DNA from: JAWKRB01 sp041389885 | GTDB lineage: Bacteria > Myxococcota_A > Polyangia > Polyangiales > Ga0077539 | Assembly: GCA_041389885.1 (NCBI GenBank) | Contig: JAWKRB010000008.1 | Coordinates: forward strand, 124,001-188,000 | DNA: 64,000 bases | Reading direction: 5' to 3' | Made by a program: the position numbers and the translations under genes | In this document: positions 8,177-16,670 of the stretch, one piece after another | Layout of the letters: the number at the start of each line of letters is the position of its first letter | Position numbering within the stretch: the first letter of the stretch is position 1 | Notes under the pieces: generated by a model | The model's input: only the letters and a program-made list of their open reading frames with translations | Database searches by the model: none | What the model was told of the DNA's origin: nothing

Positions 8177-9288
8177 GCGAGGCGCTCGTCGCCCAGCTCC
8201 TCGCCCGGCCTCAGCGGGTGGGCTTCTACCGCGCGGTCGAGATCCTCGAGCGCTCGAACCCCGACGCCGTGCGCGTGGGCGAGCTCGGCCCCGTGCTCAA
8301 GGAGGTCGTGCGCTTTCGCCACGACCCGTCGCTCACCTTCTCGACCAGCGACGTGCGCTCGATTCGCCGGCGCGAGCGCTCCGTCGAAGAGGCCGTCGAC
8401 GGCGCGACGCCGGGTCCGATCTACGAGATCACGTCGACCTTTCTCGGGCTGACGGGCACGGTCTCGCCGCTGCCGACGTACTTCGCCGAGGGGGTGATCC
8501 ACGAGGACGACGACCACCCCGCGCAGCGAGAGTTCCTCGACCTCTTTCACCACCGGGTGCTGTCGCTGTTCTACCGCGCGCACACCCGGTACAGCTACAC
8601 GTCCGACTACCTCTCCGACCAGCAGGACGTGTGGTCCCGCCGCACGCTCGCGCTGGCCGGGATCGACACCTTCGACGGGCGTGGCCCGGTGGTCGACCTG
8701 CCGCTCTGGCGCCTGCTCCGCCTCGCCCCGCTGCTCGCGACGCGGGCGCGCACCGCCTCGGGGCTGGTCTCGGTGGTCAGCGACACCATGGCCGACGTGC
8801 TCGACGGCGCCGCGGTGAGCGTGGAGCAGTTCGTCGGACGGTGGGTCACCATCGACGAGCGGCAGCTCTTTCGCCTCGGCGTGTCGAACTGCACCCTCGG
8901 CGAGGACGCCACCCTCGGCCGCCGGGTCTTCGACCGCGGAGGAAAGTTCCGGCTGGTGCTGGGCCCCCTGCGCCGCGGCGCGTTTCAGCAGTTTCTCCCG
9001 GGCGCCAAGGGGCTCGACGCCCTGCGCGACCTGGTGCTCTTCTACGTTCGTGACCCGCTGGAGTTCGACGTCGAGCTGATCCTCGCGCCTGGGGAGACCC
9101 CCGCGATGCGCCTCTCGTCGCGTCAGGGCGACGCCTCGCGCCTCGGCCTCGACTCCTGGGTCACCGTGAACGCCGACCGCGAGACCCGCGTGGTCGTGCC
9201 CGTCCCCCTGCAATCGAACTCGTCGGCGACGGTCGCCGACCCCGAACCCGACGCCGCCGAAGGAGCCCCGTATGGCATTGCTCGTTGA
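8140..9288 (+). CDS. tssG: T6SS baseplate protein TssG
   Basis: TssG (VasB/ImpH family) is the core of the baseplate wedge and binds TssF, TssE and TssK. The 382-residue product begins at a GTG inside the 3' end of tssF. Family traits include the opening QRVGFYRAVEILER, the FLGLTGTVSPLPTYFAE segment with the highly conserved GLxGxxSPLPxyy pattern, and RDPLEFDVELILAPGETP near the C-terminus. The last about 30 residues (SSATVADPEPDAAEG) look disordered. It overlaps tssH by 17 bases, continuing the tight packing of the operon. Confidence 0.94.
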   Translation: MEGEERPAADPLSEALVAQLLARPQRVGFYRAVEILERSNPDAVRVGELGPVLKEVVRFRHDPSLTFSTSDVRSIRRRERSVEEAVDGATPGPIYEITSTFLGLTGTVSPLPTYFAEGVIHEDDDHPAQREFLDLFHHRVLSLFYRAHTRYSYTSDYLSDQQDVWSRRTLALAGIDTFDGRGPVVDLPLWRLLRLAPLLATRARTASGLVSVVSDTMADVLDGAAVSVEQFVGRWVTIDERQLFRLGVSNCTLGEDATLGRRVFDRGGKFRLVLGPLRRGAFQQFLPGAKGLDALRDLVLFYVRDPLEFDVELILAPGETPAMRLSSRQGDASRLGLDSWVTVNADRETRVVVPVPLQSNSSATVADPEPDAAEGAPYGIAR

Positions 9289-11947
9289 ACCGAAGGTCAT
9301 CGTCCGCCGACTCACCCCGACCTGCCAGGGCGCCCTCTCGGCGGCGTCGGTGCGCGCGATGAACGCGCGCTGCTACGAGATCACCGTCGAGCACCTGCTC
9401 GCCGAGCTCGTGAGCTCCGAAGACGGTGACACCGCCCGCATCCTCCACCACTTCGGGCAGGACCGGCAGCGCCTGCTCGGGCGGCTGGAGAAGTACCTGG
9501 GCCGGCTGCGCACCGGCAACGCGGGCAAGCCGTCGTTCGAGGCCAACCTCTTCCAGTGGATGGAGGACGCCTGGACCGTCGCGTCCCTCGAGCAGGACGT
9601 GCAGAAGCTCCGCTCCGGCGCGCTGATCCTTCAGTTCATCCAGAACCCGTCGAAGTACACCGGCGAGACCTTCACCGAGCTCGAGGAGCTCCCCCGCCAC
9701 GACCTCAAGAAGGACTTCGAGGTCATCGTCCAGCCCTCCAAGGAGACCTCCGAGGTCACCGTGGCCACGGCGGCGACGGGCGGCGGCGAGGGGCCCGGCG
9801 TGGCCGCGGCCGCCGGCGGCGCCAACGCGCAGGAGAACCTCAAGCGCTTCTGCCAGAACATGACCGAGCGCGCCCGCAAGGGCGAGATCGACCCGGTTTT
9901 CGGCCGCCACACCGAGATCCGCCAGCTCGTCGACATCCTCTCGCGCCGCCGCAAGAACAACCCCATCGTCGTGGGCGAGCCCGGCGTGGGCAAGAGCGCG
10001 CTCATCGAGGGCCTCGCCCTCGCGATCGTCGCCGGCGACGTGCCCGAGCACCTGCGCAACGTCGAGCTGCTCTCCCTCGACCTCGGCGCGCTCCAGGCCG
10101 GCGCCGGCGTGAAGGGCGAGTTCGAGAACCGACTCAAGAACGTCATCGCCGAGGTGAAGGCCTCGGTGAAGCCCATCGTGCTCTTCATCGACGAGGCGCA
10201 CACCATCATCGGCGCCGGCGGCGCGCAGGGCGGCTCCGACGCGGCCAACCTGCTCAAGCCCGCCCTCGCCCGCGGCGAGCTGCGCACCATCGCGGCCACC
10301 ACCTGGGCCGAGTACAAGAAGTACTTCGAGCGCGACGCCGCCCTCGAGCGCCGCTTTCAGCCCGTGAAGGTCGAGGAGCCCAGCGAAGAGAACGCGGTGC
10401 TCATGCTCCGCGGGCTTCGCGGGCTCTTCGAGAAGGTGCACAACATCACCGTGCTCGACGAGGCCATCGTGTCGGCGGTGAAGCTCAGCGCGCGGTACAT
10501 CAGCGGCCGGCTCCTGCCCGACAAGGCCGTCGACCTGCTCGACACCGCGACGGCGCGCGTGAAGACCGACATCGACGCCAAGCACGACGACCTCACGTCG
10601 ATGGAGTCGGACCTCGCGGGGATGCGCCGCGAGCTCGACGGGCTCACCCGCGACCGGGGCCACGGGTTCAAGGTGGACGAGGAGCGGGTCGCCGAGCTCA
10701 CGACGAAGATCGCCCAGCGCGAGGCGGAGATCGTCGAGTTTCACGCGCGGTGGACCGCGCAGCGCGACGCGGTCAAGGCCGTGCTCGCCGCGCGGCACGC
10801 GGTGGTCGCGCTCAAGGAGGGCGAGGACCCGGCGGAGTCTGCGCAGGCCCTCTCCGACGCCAACGCGAAGTGGGACGAGATGCGCGCCGAGGAGAAGGCC
10901 CTGGGGCGCAAGCCGCTGGTCAACGCCGAGGTGAACACCGACATCATCGCGCGCATCGTCGGCGACTGGACCGGCATCCCCGTGGGCCAGATGCAGAAGG
11001 ACGACGTCGCCGTGCTGCTCTCCCTCGAAGACCGCCTGCGCGGTCGGGTCAAGGGGCAGGACCACGCGATGCAGACCGTGGGCGAGACCATTCGCATCTC
11101 CAAGGCGGGGATCAACAACCCCACCCAGCCCATCGGCGTGCTGCTCTTCGTCGGCCCCTCGGGCGTCGGCAAGACCGAGACCGCGCTCACCCTCGCCGAG
11201 GCCCTCTACGGCGGCGAGCGCTTCATGACCACGATCAACATGAGCGAGTTTCAGGAGAAGCACACGGTCTCCCGGCTCATCGGCTCGCCGCCGGGCTACG
11301 TGGGCTACGGCGAGGGCGGCGTGCTCACCGAGGCGGTGCGCCAGCGGCCCTACTCCGTGGTGCTCCTCGACGAGGTCGAGAAGGCCGACCTCGAGGTGAT
11401 GAACCTCTTCTACCAGGTGTTCGACAAGGGCTCGCTCTCCGACTCCGAGGGCCGGCACATCAACTTCCGCAACACGATCATCATCCTGACGAGCAACCTC
11501 GCCACCGACGAGATCATGAAGCTCTACGACGCCGACGAGGAGCCCTCGATCGAGGACGTGGTCACCGCGATCCGCCCGATCCTCTCGAAGCACTTCAAGC
11601 CCGCGCTCCTCGCGCGCATGACGGTGATCCCGTACCGCCCGATCAACCGCGCGATCATGCGCGAGATCACGCAGCTCCGGCTCAACGGCCTGGCCAAGCG
11701 CCTGATGACCTCGCACCGCATCGAGACCACCTTCGCCGACGAGCTGGTCGACGAGATCACCAGCCGCTGCACCGAGGCCGAGACCGGCGCGCGCAACGTG
11801 GAGCACATCCTCCGCGGCTCGCTGATCCCCGCGGTCTCGCGGCAGCTCCTCGAGGCCCTCGCCTCGGGCGAGGTGCCCAAGAGCCTGCACGTCGGGCTCT
11901 CGCCCACGGGCGACTGGCGCATCGAGTTCTCCGGCAGCGCCGAGTGA
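9272..11947 (+). CDS. tssH: T6SS sheath-disassembly ATPase ClpV (TssH)
   Basis: ClpV is a hexameric AAA+ unfoldase that recycles contracted TssB/TssC sheaths. The 891-residue protein has an N-terminal Clp repeat domain that includes YEITVEHLLAELV. AAA domain 1 carries Walker A GEPGVGKS at about residue 235 and Walker B VLFIDEAH. A ClpB-like coiled-coil middle region lies at about 410-520. AAA domain 2 carries GPSGVGKT at about 628 and VVLLDEVEKA. The T6SS context and the length separate it from ClpB. It is the last gene of the rightward operon, and a GC-rich hairpin follows nine bases downstream of the stop. Sheath genes tssB and tssC are not adjacent, so they must lie elsewhere. Confidence 0.95.
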   Translation: MALLVEPKVIVRRLTPTCQGALSAASVRAMNARCYEITVEHLLAELVSSEDGDTARILHHFGQDRQRLLGRLEKYLGRLRTGNAGKPSFEANLFQWMEDAWTVASLEQDVQKLRSGALILQFIQNPSKYTGETFTELEELPRHDLKKDFEVIVQPSKETSEVTVATAATGGGEGPGVAAAAGGANAQENLKRFCQNMTERARKGEIDPVFGRHTEIRQLVDILSRRRKNNPIVVGEPGVGKSALIEGLALAIVAGDVPEHLRNVELLSLDLGALQAGAGVKGEFENRLKNVIAEVKASVKPIVLFIDEAHTIIGAGGAQGGSDAANLLKPALARGELRTIAATTWAEYKKYFERDAALERRFQPVKVEEPSEENAVLMLRGLRGLFEKVHNITVLDEAIVSAVKLSARYISGRLLPDKAVDLLDTATARVKTDIDAKHDDLTSMESDLAGMRRELDGLTRDRGHGFKVDEERVAELTTKIAQREAEIVEFHARWTAQRDAVKAVLAARHAVVALKEGEDPAESAQALSDANAKWDEMRAEEKALGRKPLVNAEVNTDIIARIVGDWTGIPVGQMQKDDVAVLLSLEDRLRGRVKGQDHAMQTVGETIRISKAGINNPTQPIGVLLFVGPSGVGKTETALTLAEALYGGERFMTTINMSEFQEKHTVSRLIGSPPGYVGYGEGGVLTEAVRQRPYSVVLLDEVEKADLEVMNLFYQVFDKGSLSDSEGRHINFRNTIIILTSNLATDEIMKLYDADEEPSIEDVVTAIRPILSKHFKPALLARMTVIPYRPINRAIMREITQLRLNGLAKRLMTSHRIETTFADELVDEITSRCTEAETGARNVEHILRGSLIPAVSRQLLEALASGEVPKSLHVGLSPTGDWRIEFSGSAE

Positions 11948-11955
11948 TCCCCCTC

Positions 11956-11982
11956 CGCGGGCGTCGCGTCGCGTAGCCCGCG
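11956..11982 (+). terminator. Hairpin after tssH, probable transcription end
   Basis: A perfect 7-bp stem (CGCGGGC with GCCCGCG) and a 13-base loop follow the tssH stop. There is no strong T tract, only the pyrimidine-rich CCCCGCTCTACTCTCCCC, so function as a terminator is inferred from position and stem quality. Confidence 0.5.
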
Positions 11983-12045
11983 CCCCGCTCTACTCTCCCC
12001 GATCACGTTGTCACGCGCGCGCGAGTGCGCTAAGGGCGCGGCGCC

Positions 12046-12987
12046 ATGCAGCAGCTCCCGGTCGTCGACGTGCGCGCCTTCACCGACGGCTCGCCGTCGG
12101 ACCGCGCGGAGTTCGTGCGCCGCTTCGGCGACGCGCTCTGTGACCTCGGCTTCGTCACCCTCGACGGCCACGGCGTCTCGCCCGCGCTCGTGCAATCCGC
12201 CTTCGACGAGACCGCGCGTCTCTTCGACCTCCCCGACGGCGAGAAGCGCCGCTGGGTCGTGCCCGAGAGCGGCGGCAACCGCGGATACATCCCCTTCGGC
12301 AAGGAGCGCGCGCTCGGCGCGTCGGTGTCTGACCTCAAGGAGTTCTGGCACGTCGGGCAAGAGGGCGTCGACGACGCGGGACGCGGGGTCTACCACCCCA
12401 ACGTGTGGCCCGACGTCTCGCAGGTCGCGGGCTTTCGCGAGGCCGCGCTGGGCCTCTACGCCGCCCTCGAGGGCGCCGCCCTCTCGATGCTCGAGGCCGT
12501 CGCGCTGTACCTGGAGCTCCCGGTCGACTGGTTCTCGTCGATGGCGCGCGGGGGCAACAGCGTGCTGCGGCTGATTCACTACCCCCCGGTGCCCGACGAC
12601 GCCCCCGCGGGCGCCGTGCGCGCGGCGGCGCACGAGGACATCAACCTCATCACCCTCCTCGTCGAGAGCACCACCGGGGGGCTCGAGCTGCTCACCCGCG
12701 ACGGCGTCTGGCTGCCCGTGCACGCCCTCGACGGGCAGATCGTGCTCGACGCCGGCGACATGCTCCAGCGCTGCACCAACGGGCGCATCCCCTCGACCAC
12801 GCACCGGGTGGTGAACCCCCGCGGGTCGAACACGCGGCGGTACTCGATGCCCTTCTTCACCCACCCGCGGCCCGAGTGCGTGCTCGCGCCCGCGCCGGGC
12901 ACGGTCACCGCCGAGCGCCCCGCCCTCGCGGCGCCCGTGACCGCCCACGAGTTTCTCACCGAGCGCCTGCGCGCCATCACGACGTGA
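12046..12987 (+). CDS. Isopenicillin-N-synthase-like 2-oxoglutarate/Fe(II) oxygenase
   Basis: This 313-residue protein belongs to the non-haem iron oxygenase family that includes isopenicillin N synthase and plant 2-oxoglutarate dioxygenases. The N-terminal DIOX_N domain opens PVVDVRAFTDG and carries the GFVTLDGHGVS segment. The iron triad is visible as H196-x-D198 in AAHEDINLITLL and H253 in STTHRVVNP. The co-substrate-binding RxS motif is R265-x-S267 (RRYSMPFF). Its substrate cannot be read from sequence, and most bacterial members are not antibiotic enzymes. It overlaps murB by 4 bases (GTGA), so the two are probably co-translated, and a beta-lactamase-fold hydrolase follows. A link to cell-wall or peptide chemistry is only suggestive. 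Confidence 0.88.
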   Translation: MQQLPVVDVRAFTDGSPSDRAEFVRRFGDALCDLGFVTLDGHGVSPALVQSAFDETARLFDLPDGEKRRWVVPESGGNRGYIPFGKERALGASVSDLKEFWHVGQEGVDDAGRGVYHPNVWPDVSQVAGFREAALGLYAALEGAALSMLEAVALYLELPVDWFSSMARGGNSVLRLIHYPPVPDDAPAGAVRAAAHEDINLITLLVESTTGGLELLTRDGVWLPVHALDGQIVLDAGDMLQRCTNGRIPSTTHRVVNPRGSNTRRYSMPFFTHPRPECVLAPAPGTVTAERPALAAPVTAHEFLTERLRAITT

Positions 12988-14054
12988 CGCGCCTCGCCGA
13001 GCCCCTCTCCGCATGGACCACCCTGGGGGTGGGCGGCCCCGCGGAGCGCTTTCACCTCGCGGAGTCCGAGGCCGAGCTGATCGCGCGGGTGCGCGAGGCC
13101 GACGAGGCGGGCCGCGCGCTCACCGTGCTCGGCGGCGGGTCGAACGTGGTGGTCGCCGACGCGGGCGTCGCGGGCGACGTGGTCCGCGTGGCGCACCGCG
13201 GGGTCTCGCTCGCGACCGACGAGCACGCGCAGCTCGTGCTCCTGACCGCCGCGGCGGGAGAGCCGTGGGACGAGGTGGTCGCGCGCGCGGTCCACGAAGG
13301 TCTCGCGGGCGTCGAGTGCCTCTCGGGGATCCCCGGGCTCGTGGGCGCGACGCCCGTGCAGAACGTCGGCGCCTACGGCCAGGAGGTCGCCGACACGATC
13401 TCCTCGCTGCGCGTGTGGGACCGCGCCGACCGCACCGTGCGCTCGCTCGGCCCCGCGGCCTGCGACTTCCGCTACCGCGACAGCGCCTTCAAGCGTGACG
13501 CGTCGCGACGCTACGTCGTCCTCGACGTGACCTACGCCCTGCGCGCGGGCCCGCCCGAGGCGCCTCGCTACGGCGAGCTCTCGCGCGCGATGGCGGGGCG
13601 CGCGCCCACCCTCGCGACCCTGCGCGAGACCGTGCTCTCGCTCCGCCGCGCGAAGGGGATGGTGCTCGACCCGAACGACCCCGACTCGAGGAGCGCGGGG
13701 TCGTTCTTCACCAACCCCGTGGTCCCCCGCGAGCTCGCGGATGAGATCGAAGCGCTTGTGCGACAAGGGGATGCGTCGGTCTCGATGCCCCGCTTCGCGG
13801 CGCCCGAGGGCGCGGTGAAGCTCGCCGCGGGGTGGCTCATCGAGCGCGCGGGGGTGAAGAAGGGCGAGCGGCTCGGTCGTGCGGCGGTGTCGCGGGTGCA
13901 CGCCCTCGCGCTGACCAACCCCGAGGGCGACGCCAGCGCGCAGGAGGTGCTCGCGCTCGCCGCGAGCGTGGCCGAGCGGGTGCGGGCACGCTTCGGGGTG
14001 ACGCTCCGGCCCGAGGTGGTGCTCCTCGGTGCGCGGCACCCGCTCTGGGCGTGA
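12984..14054 (+). CDS. murB: UDP-N-acetylenolpyruvoylglucosamine reductase MurB
   Basis: MurB is the FAD enzyme that reduces UDP-GlcNAc-enolpyruvate to UDP-MurNAc in cytoplasmic peptidoglycan precursor synthesis. The 356-residue product shows the FAD-binding N-terminus with TTLGVGGPAERF and VLGGGSNVVVAD, the GIPGLVGATPVQNVGAYGQE segment, and YRDSAFK, a MurB hallmark. GSFFTNPVV carries the Ser of the catalytic region. The C-terminal domain ends with a normal MurB helix. The GTG start overlaps the stop of the oxygenase gene (GTGA), so this gene is not preceded by its own spacing. Here murB is outside any dcw cluster, which is common. Confidence 0.95.
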   Translation: MTRLAEPLSAWTTLGVGGPAERFHLAESEAELIARVREADEAGRALTVLGGGSNVVVADAGVAGDVVRVAHRGVSLATDEHAQLVLLTAAAGEPWDEVVARAVHEGLAGVECLSGIPGLVGATPVQNVGAYGQEVADTISSLRVWDRADRTVRSLGPAACDFRYRDSAFKRDASRRYVVLDVTYALRAGPPEAPRYGELSRAMAGRAPTLATLRETVLSLRRAKGMVLDPNDPDSRSAGSFFTNPVVPRELADEIEALVRQGDASVSMPRFAAPEGAVKLAAGWLIERAGVKKGERLGRAAVSRVHALALTNPEGDASAQEVLALAASVAERVRARFGVTLRPEVVLLGARHPLWA

Positions 14055-14083
14055 GCCCGTGAGGTGATAGCGTCGCCGCCGCC

Positions 14084-15358
14084 ATGGCTCACACCGCGCA
14101 CGAACGCTCGCTCTACCGCAACCTCGGACGCGCCGCGCCCGCCGGCGTCGAGGGCTCCGTCGCCCATGGGTACGAGGCCCTCGCGGAGACCTTCGCGGCG
14201 CACCTCCGGCAGCGCCTCGAGGTCGGCGCGGCGCTCACGGTGTACCGCCGCGGCGCGTGCGTCGTGGACCTCTGGGGCGGCGTCGCCGACCAGGCCTCCC
14301 GGTCGCCCTGGCGGAGAGACACCCGCGCGGTGGTCTTCTCGGTCACCAAGGGCCTCGCGGCGATGGCCCTCGCGCTCCTCGCCGACCGCGGCGAGCTTGA
14401 GTGGGACGCGCCCGTCACGACGCTCTGGCCCGAGTTCGGCGCCGCGGGCAAAGAGGCGATCACGCTGCGCACGCTGTTCAACCATCGGGCCGGGCTCTGC
14501 GCCCTCGACGAGGTGCTCGACCTCGACGACTTCACGCGCCCAGATCAGAAACCCCGCATCGAGGAGATCCTCGCGCGCTCGGCGCCGCTGTGGACCCCTG
14601 GCGAGCGTCAGGGCTACCACGCGACCACCTACGGGATGTACCTCAACGCGGTCTTCGAGCGGATCCGCGGTGAGTCGGTCGGGGACTTTCTCAAGCGCGA
14701 GCTCTTCGAGCCCCTCGACGCCGACGTCTCGCTGGGCACGCCGGCTTCGGAAGACGCGCGCATCGCGACGCTGTATCCCCCGCGCAACGGGGCGCGGGTG
14801 GCCAACATGGTCCGGGCGTATTTCGCGGGCGACAACACCGAGGCGAGGATCTTTCGCTCGGTGCTCTCGCGCGGCTCGCTGAGCCGCCGGGCGTTCCTCT
14901 CGCCCCGCACCGGCCCCGAGGGGATCAACGCGTACAACCGCCCCGAGGTTCGCCGGCAGTGCCTGCCCTGGGCCTCGGCCACCGCGTCGGCGCACGGCGT
15001 CGCGAGGGCCTACCTGCCCTTCGCGCAAGGCGGCGCGCACGGCGGCGTGCCGTACCTCAAGGCCGCGACCCTCGAGCCCGTCTACGCGCGGCAGGGGTGG
15101 TCCGACCGCGACCTGGTGCTCCAGAAGCCTCTGGGATGGTCGCAGGGCTTCTTGAAGGAGGACGCGGGGGTGTTCTCTCCGGTGCTCGAGTCCTTCGGGC
15201 ACGCGGGCATCGGCGGCTCCCTCGGGTGGTGCGACCCGGTGAACGGGCTCACCTTCGGCTACGTGATGAACGCCCTCGACTGGCGCGTGCGCTCGCCGCG
15301 CGCGGTGGCGCTCTGCGACGCGCTCTACCGCTGCGAGGCGCTGCGCGACCGGGCCTGA
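14084..15358 (+). CDS. Serine hydrolase of the beta-lactamase/EstB family
   Basis: The 424-residue protein has the class C beta-lactamase/penicillin-binding fold of esterases such as EstB. The nucleophile motif is S86-V-T-K89 (VFSVTKGLAAMAL). The second motif is Y178-H-A or the nearby Y183 in GYHATTYGMYLN. HAGIGG near the C-terminus takes the place of the KTG box. There is no signal peptide, so it is probably cytoplasmic, which argues against a true beta-lactamase role. It lies 29 bases after murB on the same strand and may share its transcript. Esterase or amide hydrolase activity on an unknown substrate is the best call. Confidence 0.88.
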   Translation: MAHTAHERSLYRNLGRAAPAGVEGSVAHGYEALAETFAAHLRQRLEVGAALTVYRRGACVVDLWGGVADQASRSPWRRDTRAVVFSVTKGLAAMALALLADRGELEWDAPVTTLWPEFGAAGKEAITLRTLFNHRAGLCALDEVLDLDDFTRPDQKPRIEEILARSAPLWTPGERQGYHATTYGMYLNAVFERIRGESVGDFLKRELFEPLDADVSLGTPASEDARIATLYPPRNGARVANMVRAYFAGDNTEARIFRSVLSRGSLSRRAFLSPRTGPEGINAYNRPEVRRQCLPWASATASAHGVARAYLPFAQGGAHGGVPYLKAATLEPVYARQGWSDRDLVLQKPLGWSQGFLKEDAGVFSPVLESFGHAGIGGSLGWCDPVNGLTFGYVMNALDWRVRSPRAVALCDALYRCEALRDRA

Positions 15359-15402
15359 CGATTTCTCGAAGGCGCGGCGCCTGACCCCGCAATACCCTCT
15401 CG

Positions 15403-15963
15403 ATGGACGTGGTGTCGATCGCGCAGCCGCAGCTCTCCGAGGGGGCGGCGCTCGACGTGAACGAGGTTCACCGGGCGCACGGGGCCTTCGTGTGGGCCAC
15501 GCTCCAGCGGCTCGGCGGGCGGCCGAGCGACCTCGACGACCTCTACCAGGAGACCCTCCTCGTGGTGCACCGCCGCGGGGGCTCGTACGACCCGACGGCG
15601 CCGCTGCGCCCCTGGCTCTATGGCATCTGCGTGAGGGTCGTCGCGGGATGGAAGCGGCGGGCCCACGTGCGCCGAGAGGAGCTGCGCGCGGCGGTGCCCG
15701 AGGCGGTGGGCGGGAGCACGCCTGAAGACGACGCGGCGCGCCGAGACGCGCAGGTGATTCTCCTCGCGTGCCTCGACGAGATGGACCTCGAGCGCAGGGC
15801 GGTGTTCGTGATGTTCGAGATCGATGAGCTGCCCTGCGATCAGATCGCGGAGATGATCGGCGTCCCCGTGGGCACCGTGTACTCGCGGCTCCACGCGGCC
15901 CGCGACGAGTTTCGGCGGGTGGCCACGCGCTGGCAGCGGCGCCACGCGGGGGCGACGCGATGA
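15403..15963 (+). CDS. RNA polymerase ECF sigma factor
   Basis: This 186-residue protein is a sigma-70 family ECF factor. Region 2 spans about residues 20-85 with DLDDLYQETLLVVHRR (core-binding and minus-10 recognition). Region 4 spans about 125-180 with LPCDQIAEMIGVPVGTVYSR (helix-turn-helix for minus-35). It probably directs its own operon and unknown targets. The stop overlaps the next start (ATGA), coupling it to a single-pass membrane protein likely to be its anti-sigma partner, and then to a secreted protein. Similar three-gene sets are common in myxobacteria. The exact ECF group cannot be told by eye. Confidence 0.92.
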   Translation: MDVVSIAQPQLSEGAALDVNEVHRAHGAFVWATLQRLGGRPSDLDDLYQETLLVVHRRGGSYDPTAPLRPWLYGICVRVVAGWKRRAHVRREELRAAVPEAVGGSTPEDDAARRDAQVILLACLDEMDLERRAVFVMFEIDELPCDQIAEMIGVPVGTVYSRLHAARDEFRRVATRWQRRHAGATR

Positions 15964-16670
15964 GCGACCCGAAGCGGCTGCGCGAGCTCCCCGGCGACGA
16001 CTTCGCCGCGTCCCTTCTTCGCGGTGCGGCGCCGACCGCGCCCATGCGCGCCGAAGACCTCGCGCGGCTCGAACCCGCGGTCGCCCGCATCGCGTCGGCG
16101 CCTCCCTGGCACGCCGTCGTCGCGGTGAAATATGGCGTTCACGCGCTGGTCGCGCTGAGCGTGGTGTCGGCGGTGATCCTCGGAGCGCGGGCGCAGGGCA
16201 CGCTGCGGGGACGGGTGGCCGCGCCTCCGGCCGCGGTGGTCGAGACCTCCGCCCCGCCGCCCGTCGCGGTGACCCCGGCCCCCGCGGTGACGCCGCCCGC
16301 GCCCTCGACGGTCGTGCGCCCGCCCTCCCCCGAGGTGTCGCCCGTGGAGCGCACCGCTCCGCGCGCCGCGAGGAGGGCCTCTCCCGCGCCTCGGACCGTG
16401 CCGCCGCTCTCGGAGGAGCTCGCGGTGATTCGCGCGGCCAGAACGGCGCTCCCCGACGCGCCCGCGCGGGCCTTCGCGCTGCTGCGCGACGCCGAGCCGC
16501 GGCTGCGGGGCGGACAGCTCGCCGACGAGCGCGCGGCCCTCGCCATCGAGTCGCTGGTGCGCGCGGGGCGCCGCGGCGAGGCCGAGTCGCGCCTTCGCGC
16601 CTTCGAGCGCGCGACCCCCGAGGGACCTCAGCTCGCGCGCCTCCGCGCGCTGCTCCGCGCGTCGCCGTGA
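15960..16670 (+). CDS. Single-pass membrane protein, probable anti-sigma partner
   Basis: The 236-residue protein has a short cytoplasmic N-terminus (about 55 residues), one membrane segment near 60-77 (LVALSVVSAVILGA), a long Pro/Ala/Val-rich periplasmic linker (about 80-150), and a C-terminal helical region with a TPR-like pattern (LRDAEPRLRGGQLADERAAL). I see no zinc-binding HxxxCxxC motif, so it is not a classical ZAS anti-sigma factor. The anti-sigma role is inferred from its 4-base overlap with the ECF gene and its topology. It overlaps the next gene by 4 bases (GTGA). Confidence 0.7.
   Translation: MSDPKRLRELPGDDFAASLLRGAAPTAPMRAEDLARLEPAVARIASAPPWHAVVAVKYGVHALVALSVVSAVILGARAQGTLRGRVAAPPAAVVETSAPPPVAVTPAPAVTPPAPSTVVRPPSPEVSPVERTAPRAARRASPAPRTVPPLSEELAVIRAARTALPDAPARAFALLRDAEPRLRGGQLADERAALAIESLVRAGRRGEAESRLRAFERATPEGPQLARLRALLRASP

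Noticed and set aside
14084..15358. Serine hydrolase as a true secreted beta-lactamase
   Set aside because: No signal peptide and HAGIGG instead of KTG; esterase-like EstB proteins fit better.
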